Assembly: GCA_002452695.1 (NCBI GenBank)
Contig: DKFA01000052.1
Span: 1 to 5,727, forward strand
Reading direction: 5' to 3'
DNA: 5,727 nucleotides
From: Dehalococcoidia bacterium UBA6808
GTDB lineage: Bacteria; Chloroflexota; Dehalococcoidia; GIF9; UBA5629
Below the pieces are notes generated by a model. The model was not told the origin of the DNA. It saw nothing but the letters and a program-made list of their open reading frames with translations, and searched no databases. Positions 1 through 5,593 of the stretch are shown here, piece by piece; position 1 is the first letter of the stretch; each line of letters opens with the position of its first letter. A program made the position numbers and the translations under genes.

Positions 1-254
1 TGTGGCGCTTGAGTCGAGGAGATCGACCTGAGCTGGGCTGCTGTGAGAACGCGCTGCGGGTAGCTGCTGTATTCGTCAAGCGGCCCTTGCGTAGAAAGTA
101 TTTCAAGTATGGATTCCGGACTGGAGGATAAAACCTGACGCACGGCACGCGGCCCTTCCAGTAAAAAAGCGCCGGATGCTACACGTGCCGAGCGGTCTGC
201 CAGTTCCTTGTACCATTTCAGTGGTTTCAAGGGATTTGCTCTCCCTTCGTTCAT
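1..254 (-). CDS. TrmH/SpoU-family RNA methyltransferase, N-terminal part (runs off window)
   Basis: The 5' end of a minus-strand gene; 84 codons are visible and the frame is open to the window edge. The translation begins MNEGRANPLKPLKWYKELAD and continues with a basic helix, the segment GAFLLEGPRAVRQVL (residues 28-42) and an ending LTAAQLRSISSTQAP. This is the pattern of the N-terminal substrate-binding domain of SpoU/TrmH-family 2'-O-ribose methyltransferases: the FLLEG-R-V-x-x-AL-like strand-helix, then a segment ending in 'l..lS.T..P' before the SPOUT catalytic domain. The knotted SAM-binding domain should lie beyond position 1, so which 23S rRNA or tRNA position it modifies cannot be told. 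The ATG at 254 has no Shine-Dalgarno. An alternative TTG at 230 has GGGAG ten bases before it and would lose only eight residues, which are poorly conserved-looking. Family call fairly sure; exact start unsure. Confidence 0.8.
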   Translation of the reverse strand, partial: MNEGRANPLKPLKWYKELADRSARVASGAFLLEGPRAVRQVLSSSPESILEILSTQGPLDEYSSYPQRVLTAAQLRSISSTQAP

Positions 255-261
255 GCGTAAA

Positions 262-291
262 ATGATATACTGAACCCGGTATTTATGCTAA
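262..291 (-). promoter_or_regulatory. Candidate promoter of the TrmH-like gene
   Basis: On the minus strand TTAGCA (291-286) is followed after 18 bases by TATCAT (267-262). These match the sigma-70 -35 box at four of six and the -10 box at five of six positions. Initiation about seven bases downstream would fall at or next to position 254, the first base of the upstream ATG. That implies either a leaderless message or translation from the TTG at 230. Single short-motif evidence in AT-rich DNA, so tentative. Confidence 0.3.
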
Positions 292-375
292 CTTGCCTTA
301 AGCCGTAGTTTAGCGCTCGGGTAATCATCGTCTCTTTATGAGAAATACGCCTGATCTTAATGGCAGCGACGAAAG

Positions 376-537
376 CTATTTGACGTTCATGAACACTGCC
401 TGACACATCGTGCCGTCAGGGTTGGCGGCAATAATGCTGTAGATGCTGGTTTCGTCCGGTGTTACCTGCATATTGCCCTCGGCGGCTATAGTATGTTCCC
501 ATCGCAGACCAGACAGGTCCAATCAGGCTGCAATCAT
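376..537 (-). pseudogene. Remnant of an Ig-like domain protein C-terminus, broken by in-frame TGA
   Basis: Reading from the TTG at 522 to the TAG at 376 gives 48 residues that look like genuine protein. They include LRWEHTIAAEGNMQ and then VTPDETSIYSIIAANPDGT, ending AVFMNVK. This resembles the last strands of bacterial Ig-like surface domains ('W...I..EG...V.P..TT.Y.I.A.N..G....V.V.V'). In the same frame, just upstream, lie an ATG at 537 and an AGGAG 11 bases before it (553-549), but the frame hits TGA at 525-523 after four codons (MIAA). The other genes here end in TGA, so it is a real stop. I read this as a decayed gene of which only the end is recognisable. Alternatively it is a short gene starting at the TTG. 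A conflicting 60-codon frame over the same bases (598-416) has no recognisable protein character. Confidence 0.4.
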
Positions 538-570
538 AATCCCGGCTGCTCCTAATATACGGATTGCTGA

Positions 571-579
571 TGTGATAAT
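571..579 (+). promoter_or_regulatory. Candidate extended -10 promoter for the GGDEF/HD-GYP gene
   Basis: TGTGATAAT matches an extended -10 element: TG, one base, then GATAAT, five of six to TATAAT. It sits at the start of an AT-rich stretch (572-610) between the minus-strand remnant and the plus-strand gene. No convincing -35 box lies upstream, as is common for extended -10 promoters. It would give a leader of roughly 50 bases containing the inverted repeat at 609-630. Tentative. Confidence 0.25.
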
Positions 580-608
580 ATATATTGTTATCCGTCAATA
601 TTTAACAT

Positions 609-630
609 AACAGGTTAAAACCGGCCTGTT
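609..630. repeat. Inverted repeat AACAGG-n10-CCTGTT before the GGDEF/HD-GYP gene
   Basis: AACAGG (609-614) and CCTGTT (625-630) are perfect complements separated by ten bases, and the interior contains a second small palindrome, GGTTaaAACC (613-622). The element ends four bases before the GTG start at 635 and 19 before the ATG at 650. It could be a repressor operator or an mRNA hairpin covering the initiation region. There is no U-run, so it is not an intrinsic terminator. Function unknown. Confidence 0.35.
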
Positions 631-634
631 TATT

Positions 635-2380
635 GTGCGGTATGTTGATATGCAGGGCGATAAGAGAGAGTATATAATCAAGCTGCTAAAGGAGAATAAA
701 GATCTCCGGGAAGAGATTGAGCAGCTCAAACGGCGTGTCCGGGAACTGGAGCCTGTGGGAGTCTGGGTAAAATACAGGGCTTCTGAGTATTTTAATATCA
801 GGGTGGCAGAGGAAATTGCCCGAGGCAGCCGCTACAAATATGAGTTTGCCATACTTCTGGTGGAATTGGACAACCTTGATATCTATACCAGGAGGAACGG
901 TAAAGAGGCAGCCGCTGAAATACTCAACATGCTTGAGATAGCGCTGCAGGACACATTGCGCAACACAGATCTCAAGTGTTACTTTGGTGAAGGCAAATTC
1001 GGCGTCGTGCTTCCGCATACAGGAGGTGACGGGGCTATGGCGGCTGCTGGTAAGCTGAGACAGACTGTGGAGCGATTGCTGTCTCTGAAAAGCCAGGCTG
1101 CCAATATACGGCTGACCATCAGCACGGGCGTAGCCTGTTATCCCTCCGATGCTCTTTCTGCCGATAATCTTTTAGCCCAGGCCAGGGAGGCTTTTGCATT
1201 GGCCAGGACCAGCGGTAACAGCGTACGTGCCGCAGCAGGCAAAGGCGGGACGGCTTCTGCGGAACCGGAAGCTGAGATCAACATGATGCAGAATGACTCA
1301 TTCGTGAGTGCGCTGGATGATGAGATTGCCAGATGTTCACGATACGGGCAAAAGTTCTCTCTGATAATACTCTCTGTGAATGAACTCGAAAACAATAGGA
1401 GTAGTATGGACGGCTTAATGCGGGCCGGGATCATGCGCGCAGTCTTTCGTCAACTGATGGCTGCTATCAGGACAGTGGACAGGTGTTACCTTTATACGGA
1501 CAGCAGGTTTGCTCTGGTCCTTCCAGGTACCGGATCGTATGGTTGCAGCCTACTGGCGCAGAAATTGGTGGGGACTATCTCTTCTGTAACGGCTGTTAAA
1601 GCGGGAGGCGCCGAAGGTAACATTTCGCTCAACATGGGAATTACATCATTTCCGTCGGACGATGTGACCAGGGACGGCCTGCTGAGGCGGGCCGAAGCTG
1701 CTCTGAAGTATGCTATGAGCAAGGGTCCCAACAGCTATTCGACTGCAGCAGAAATCCTGAGCGCCCCTGAAAAGGGCCGGCGCGATCTCAATGAGTGGAT
1801 TACAATGCTGAAGGAGGGCGGACCGGGCGCCGTATTTAATCTGCTAGCAGTACTGGATATGACTGAGCGGTATGATCCTCCCCACTCGCAGGCGGTGGCA
1901 CGCCTGGCCCTGGCTACAGGAGAGGTGATGGGATTGCCCGCTGTCACCTTGCAGCGGTTGAGGATCATTGCGATGTTGCACGATATTGGCAAGATCTGTA
2001 TTGCTCCGGCCATTATCACCAGGCCTGGCCCGTTGCGGGATGATGAGTGGGAGGAGATGATGAAACACCCGCAATTAGGCGCTGCCATCCTGGAGCAACT
2101 GCCCGACCTGGCATATTGTTGCCTGCCGGTTCTGTCTCACCATGAGATGTGGGATGGCAAAGGCTACCCTCAAGGGATCAAAGGGGACAGGATACCGCTG
2201 GAATCCCGCATTATAGCTGTGGCCGAAGCCTTTGACGATATGGTCAGCGCCCGGCCTTACCGAGGCCTGGTGCTGTTGAATGACGCATTGGACGAGCTCG
2301 GGGACAAAGCCGGTACGCAGTTTGATCCGCATGTGGTAGAGGCTTTTCTTAAAACGTCGCCCGGTAAATTATCCCGCTGA
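635..2380 (+). CDS. Coiled coil - two degenerate GGDEF domains - HD-GYP phosphodiesterase
   Basis: A 581-residue protein with no signal peptide or membrane helix, so presumably cytoplasmic. Residues about 8-40 are a charged coiled coil. Residues about 58-198 and 227-369 are two GGDEF-fold domains. The signature is GEGKF (118-122) in the first and TDSRF (288-292) in the second, and the metal-binding Asp of DxDxFK is Glu77 or Ser, so neither should make c-di-GMP. Each keeps RxxD (RNTD 109-112; RTVD 279-282) five residues before the signature, as in the allosteric I-site. Residues about 384-573 are an HD-GYP domain with H417, H449-D450 (HDIGK), H478, H502-H503-E504 and GKGYP (508-512). This family hydrolyses c-di-GMP. 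The last Asp of the usual AVADxFDA stretch is Glu531, which may affect metal binding. Start is GTG 635 or ATG 650; neither has a good ribosome binding site. It converges on the other HD-GYP gene. Confidence 0.93.
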   Translation: MRYVDMQGDKREYIIKLLKENKDLREEIEQLKRRVRELEPVGVWVKYRASEYFNIRVAEEIARGSRYKYEFAILLVELDNLDIYTRRNGKEAAAEILNMLEIALQDTLRNTDLKCYFGEGKFGVVLPHTGGDGAMAAAGKLRQTVERLLSLKSQAANIRLTISTGVACYPSDALSADNLLAQAREAFALARTSGNSVRAAAGKGGTASAEPEAEINMMQNDSFVSALDDEIARCSRYGQKFSLIILSVNELENNRSSMDGLMRAGIMRAVFRQLMAAIRTVDRCYLYTDSRFALVLPGTGSYGCSLLAQKLVGTISSVTAVKAGGAEGNISLNMGITSFPSDDVTRDGLLRRAEAALKYAMSKGPNSYSTAAEILSAPEKGRRDLNEWITMLKEGGPGAVFNLLAVLDMTERYDPPHSQAVARLALATGEVMGLPAVTLQRLRIIAMLHDIGKICIAPAIITRPGPLRDDEWEEMMKHPQLGAAILEQLPDLAYCCLPVLSHHEMWDGKGYPQGIKGDRIPLESRIIAVAEAFDDMVSARPYRGLVLLNDALDELGDKAGTQFDPHVVEAFLKTSPGKLSR

Positions 2381-2404
2381 ATTCACACATGCGCACTCCG
2401 CTGG

Positions 2405-4048
2405 TCAGGCAAAGCTGAATTTCTTTTCCCTGAAGAGGTTTACACAGGCATCAACCACGGCCCCTTCATACAGTCTGTCCCTGTTTTGGGTTATTTCTTC
2501 CAGCGCCTTGCTTATGCTCAGGGCCGGACGGTAGCAGCGGTGCGAGACCATAGCTTCGATGACATCGGCTACAGCCAGGATTTTTGCTTCCAATAATATC
2601 TCGGCTTTTTTCAGCCCGAAGGGGTAGCCTGACCCGTCGAGCCTTTCATGGTGCTGCAGTATGGCCCTGGCAATGGTGCAGGGCAGGTCCAGCCCCTGAA
2701 CAATGTCGTATCCACCCTGTGCGTGGGACTTAATGATCTCAAACTCCGGTTTATTCAAAGCGCCCGGTTTATTCAATATGTCGGCGGCGATGTTGATTTT
2801 ACCGATGTCGTGTACTGTAGCGGCCATACGCAGGTTATCGGCCTGCTCTTCACTTAAATTCATTTCCCTGGCAATGGCTATGGCCAGTCCAGCTACCCTT
2901 GACTGATGACTGCCTGTATAGGGGTCACGCATATCCATGATCTTTGCGATAGTATCCACTGCATCGTGGTGGCTCTTGTACATCATTTTATGACTTTGCT
3001 CGATCTCCTCGGCAGCCCGTTTATGCTCAGTGATATCGGTGGCTGAGACTACGAATCCGGCAATACTATGGCCTGGTTCCTGCACAGCTGACGCCGAGAC
3101 CAGCACGGGGATATCGCTGCCGTCGATCGATAGGTAAGTTAATTCGCGTGGGCGGCCGGTGCCTTTTTGAGTGGTCTCTTGCAACAGTTCAACCGCCCTG
3201 GCGTGGTCTTTGACGATGGAATGGAACTGGACGTTCTTGAGTTCGCTTCTGTGCAGGGAGTTTGCCGCCCTATTGGCATAGAGTATCTTGCCATTATGGT
3301 CAAGTAGCACGATCGCTTCATTCATGATCGAGAGTATCTGGTTGGCCATGGTGGCAGGAGTGATACTCATAAGGTTATACCTGGAGATTGTGTAAACGAT
3401 GCCTATGGCCCAGACCATTACCAGCACATCAGATACCTGTGGTATGTAAGGTCGGTCCAGCAACTGGTAGAGAACTCCCGTGCCGATACCGAGCACACCT
3501 GCGATGCTGCCACTGATCAGCAGCAGGCGCGCCTGCTTTCTCTGACCGTGTGTCTGGGCATGCCTGCCGTACTGGATTACGGCATATATACAAATAACGA
3601 TTGCCGTGACTACATAGGTCAGATAGAGATATGAATAGATGGAATGCGACCATAAGTCGGTCCATCCCCAGTAGGTATAGGAGACGGCGTTACTCAAGTT
3701 ACCCGTCCACTGGAGTAAGAGAAAAAATGCGGGGAACAGCATGGATATATAAGGGGCTGATTTATGCTTCAGGATAGCATCTTTGTTGGTCAGGGACAGG
3801 TAAAACCAGACCGCAGCGACAGGGAAGATGCTCCAGCCGATAGCGCCGGTATTGAAAAAGAACAGGGCTTCCTGACTGCTGTGGGCCATGTTGGCCAGGC
3901 CATAACATAGACTCCAGACTGAAAAAGTCATAATCAGTAACGCACAGAACTGGTTGGTCCTGGCGGTTGGATTTTTCCCGATGACTACAATGATCAGTAA
4001 TATGTCTGCGATATAACAGAAAAAATGCGACAGGGTGATTGTATTCAT
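2405..4048 (-). CDS. Seven-helix membrane sensor - PAS - HD-GYP c-di-GMP phosphodiesterase
   Basis: A 547-residue membrane protein. Residues 1-225 hold seven hydrophobic helices (roughly 6-24, 33-54, 66-86, 98-114, 136-160, 174-194, 206-222), the layout of the N-terminal 7TM region often found on histidine kinases (HisKA_7TM). No kinase domain follows. A PAS domain spans about 232-345 and closes with the usual DITEHKRAEE-like linker (DITEHKRAAEE). The HD-GYP domain spans about 355-540 with DPYTGSH (375-381), H413-D414 in HDIGK, H442, H466-H467-E468, DGSGYP (471-476) and D495 in AVADV. All expected metal and GYP residues are present, so it is probably an active c-di-GMP phosphodiesterase controlled by a membrane or PAS-bound signal. 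The start is the first in-frame Met, and no other Met occurs before residue 40; a Shine-Dalgarno is not evident. It is probably transcribed alone, 308 bases from the next minus-strand gene. Confidence 0.95.
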   Translation of the reverse strand: MNTITLSHFFCYIADILLIIVVIGKNPTARTNQFCALLIMTFSVWSLCYGLANMAHSSQEALFFFNTGAIGWSIFPVAAVWFYLSLTNKDAILKHKSAPYISMLFPAFFLLLQWTGNLSNAVSYTYWGWTDLWSHSIYSYLYLTYVVTAIVICIYAVIQYGRHAQTHGQRKQARLLLISGSIAGVLGIGTGVLYQLLDRPYIPQVSDVLVMVWAIGIVYTISRYNLMSITPATMANQILSIMNEAIVLLDHNGKILYANRAANSLHRSELKNVQFHSIVKDHARAVELLQETTQKGTGRPRELTYLSIDGSDIPVLVSASAVQEPGHSIAGFVVSATDITEHKRAAEEIEQSHKMMYKSHHDAVDTIAKIMDMRDPYTGSHQSRVAGLAIAIAREMNLSEEQADNLRMAATVHDIGKINIAADILNKPGALNKPEFEIIKSHAQGGYDIVQGLDLPCTIARAILQHHERLDGSGYPFGLKKAEILLEAKILAVADVIEAMVSHRCYRPALSISKALEEITQNRDRLYEGAVVDACVNLFREKKFSFA

Positions 4049-4356
4049 AGTAAGCTAAACAACAGTTGAAAACTTCCCGCTATTTATGTTCTTCTCCCCG
4101 GAATAATCAGTCATTGTATGGAATATAGCATGCGGGCGGACATGCGTATAGAACCAAAAGGCTAAGTTATTTGAACCAGTGATATATTTCAGTGGAGGGG
4201 TCAGGCGGCAGCCCAGAGGGTGTCAACGCACAGGTTGGCCGCGTGAGGATGGGCATATTTAGACTGTTTCATGCCTGATTATTCTCAGATCATGTGTATT
4301 AACGATATCAGCCATGCAACATGATCCCTGTCAATGGAGCTGCCGCATAGTGGGTA
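4049..4356. other. 308-base intergenic stretch without a convincing gene
   Basis: It must hold the promoter of the 7TM-PAS-HD-GYP gene and the end of the upstream transcript. On the minus strand TACAAT (4118-4113) is a five-of-six -10 box, about 65 bases before that gene, but without a clear -35. Other structure: a direct repeat CATGCG (4129-4134 and 4141-4146), and an imperfect inverted repeat 4270-4294 with arms CATG/CTGA and TCAG/CATG. A 23-codon minus-strand frame (4272-4201) lacks a ribosome binding site. I see no tRNA, no riboswitch and no hairpin followed by a T-run. Confidence 0.6.
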
Positions 4357-4536
4357 TCACCTGCTCTGCTGGATATTCTCGATGATAACGTCGTAGATGT
4401 CCAGGTTTTCCTTTTTCAAGAGGTTTTCGATCTTCTTCTTGATGGAAAGGGTTTTTTCGGAAACTTTTTCCGGCTCCTGTTCGGGGACGGTGATCTGGAC
4501 TTTGATATGTGCAGTATATGGCCGTGCATGGGTCAT
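4357..4536 (-). CDS. Small conserved-looking hypothetical protein downstream of glpX (59 aa)
   Basis: A 59-codon gene from ATG 4536 to TGA 4357. I do not recognise a family. AAAGGAGG (4553-4546) lies nine bases before the ATG, the best ribosome binding site in the window and the main reason to believe in it. Predicted layout from the sequence: a short strand (TAHIKVQITVP, about residues 8-18), a long charged helix rich in Lys and Glu (about 20-44), and a second strand (LDIYDVIIENI, about 45-55). This is a beta-alpha-beta unit, half of a ferredoxin-like or ACT-like fold, which would suit a dimer. There is no signal peptide, membrane helix or Cys/His metal site. It starts 50 bases after the glpX stop on the same strand and is probably co-transcribed, so a role linked to central carbon metabolism is possible but unproven. 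Composition is like its neighbours. Confidence 0.75.
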   Translation of the reverse strand: MTHARPYTAHIKVQITVPEQEPEKVSEKTLSIKKKIENLLKKENLDIYDVIIENIQQSR

Positions 4537-4545
4537 CGCTACCTT

Positions 4546-4553
4546 CCTCCTTT
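4546..4553 (-). promoter_or_regulatory. Strong ribosome binding site of the 59-aa gene
   Basis: AAAGGAGG on the minus strand is complementary to the 3' end of 16S rRNA at nearly every position and sits nine bases before the ATG at 4536. It fixes the start of the small gene. The larger genes in the window have weak or absent sites, so this message is probably translated more efficiently than theirs. Confidence 0.75.
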
Positions 4554-4568
4554 CTTCAGCATTGGTCC

Positions 4569-4584
4569 ATCAACCGTTGTTGAT
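4569..4584. repeat. Perfect hairpin between glpX and the 59-aa gene
   Basis: ATCAAC (4569-4574) and GTTGAT (4579-4584) are perfect inverted arms around a four-base loop. The element begins two bases after the glpX stop codon, in the 50-base gap to the small gene. There is no U-run after it on the minus strand, so it is unlikely to be an efficient intrinsic terminator. It may be an mRNA stability or processing element that sets the ratio of the two products. Confidence 0.45.
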
Positions 4585-4586
4585 TA

Positions 4587-5582
4587 TCAATGTATTTCGA
4601 AGGAGCTCAGTTTGTCAAGCCTGTTGAAATTATGGCTGGCATCTATCCAGCGAACCGTGCCCGATCGCGCTCTCATGGCTATGGACTGTGTATACGCCCC
4701 GCCACTAAAGTAGCGTACCCCTTTGAGAAATTCACCGCTGCTGACGCCTGTAGCGGCGAAGAATACATCGTCGCTGTCGATCAGATCCTCCATCCGGTAA
4801 ACCCTGTCGATATCTACGCCATCTTTGATAGCGGATTCCTTTTCGGCCTGGTTGCGTGGCCAGGCTTTGCACTGAATACCTCCGCCGATGCAGCGTATAG
4901 CGGCTGCGGTCAGTACGCCTTCCGGTGTGCCTCCCACGCCCATAAGCACATCAACTTCCGTATTGGGCAGAGCGGCCTCGATGCCTGCTGCAATATCTCC
5001 ATCGGAGATCAGCTTGACCCTGGCATCAGTGCTCCTGATCTCTGATATGAGCTGTTCATGTCGTGGCTTGTCCAGCACCACTACAGTCAGCTCGGAGACT
5101 CTGCGTTTCTTGGCCACTGCGATGTTTTTGAGGTTCTCTCTAACAGGCGCATTGATATCCACGCAGTCTTTGGCCTCCGGGCCGGTGACAATCTTATCCA
5201 TGTAAACGAACTGCCTGGGAAAATGCATTGTGCCACGGGCGGAGAGCGCCACCACGGAGATGGCGCCGGGCAGTCCCTTGGCAACCAGGTTGGTGCCGTC
5301 CACCGGATCGACGGCAATGTCTACCTGGAGATCGCTACCGTTGCCGATGTGTTCGCCGATGTACAGCATGGGCGCATTGTCCTTTTCGCCTTCACCGATA
5401 ACTACTATGCCGTCCATGTTCACGTAGTCGAGAACATGGCGCATGGCGGACACAGCCGCTGCGTCGATGCTGTTTTTATCACCCCTGCCCAGTTGGCGGG
5501 CGGCGGCCAGGGCCGCCGCTTCGGTGACGCGCACTAATTCCATGGCAATATTGCGTTCGATCGGGTTCTGCGTAATATCCAT
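4587..5582 (-). CDS. glpX: Class II fructose-1,6-bisphosphatase GlpX
   Basis: A 331-residue cytoplasmic enzyme, the usual length for the class II, lithium-sensitive-fold family. It hydrolyses fructose 1,6-bisphosphate to fructose 6-phosphate and phosphate, the committed step of gluconeogenesis; some relatives also act on sedoheptulose 1,7-bisphosphate. The N-terminus carries MELVRVTEAAALAAAR (14-29) and GRGDK (32-36). The metal and substrate motifs are all present: GEGEKDNAPMLYIGE (63-77), DPVDGTNLVAKG (92-103), ISDGDIAAG (192-200) and GVGGTPEGVL (215-224). E221 in that last motif corresponds to the essential catalytic glutamate known in the family. The C-terminus WIDASHNFNRL is also typical. 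The start at ATG 5582 gives a normal N-terminal extension; the ribosome binding site is weak (AGAAG). The 59-aa gene follows on the same strand; a broken GGDEF fragment ends 11 bases upstream. Confidence 0.97.
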   Translation of the reverse strand: MDITQNPIERNIAMELVRVTEAAALAAARQLGRGDKNSIDAAAVSAMRHVLDYVNMDGIVVIGEGEKDNAPMLYIGEHIGNGSDLQVDIAVDPVDGTNLVAKGLPGAISVVALSARGTMHFPRQFVYMDKIVTGPEAKDCVDINAPVRENLKNIAVAKKRRVSELTVVVLDKPRHEQLISEIRSTDARVKLISDGDIAAGIEAALPNTEVDVLMGVGGTPEGVLTAAAIRCIGGGIQCKAWPRNQAEKESAIKDGVDIDRVYRMEDLIDSDDVFFAATGVSSGEFLKGVRYFSGGAYTQSIAMRARSGTVRWIDASHNFNRLDKLSSFEIH

Positions 5583-5593
5583 ATACTTCTATT

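Noticed and set aside
255..375. Possible tRNA or terminator between the TrmH-like gene and the remnant
   Set aside because: No cloverleaf can be drawn, there is no GGTTCRA-type T arm with a matching acceptor, and the only hairpin is four base pairs (TCTC/GAGA) without a T-run.
416..598. 60-codon minus-strand frame overlapping the Ig-like remnant
   Set aside because: It has no recognisable domain pattern and no Shine-Dalgarno, while the alternative frame over the same bases reads like an Ig-like domain end.
4222..4234. A string like the ACGCACAGG core of class I c-di-GMP riboswitches, tempting because the neighbours are c-di-GMP genes
   Set aside because: The following conserved segments (GGCAAACC, the second CGCAAAGCC block and the tetraloop receptor) are missing, and on that strand it points away from the HD-GYP gene.
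4201..4272. 23-codon minus-strand frame in the intergenic stretch
   Set aside because: It has no ribosome binding site, an in-frame stop shortly before the ATG and no recognisable protein pattern; likely chance.
4590..5045. Long plus-strand frames opposite glpX
   Set aside because: They are shadows of the glpX codons; the minus-strand protein has every GlpX motif.
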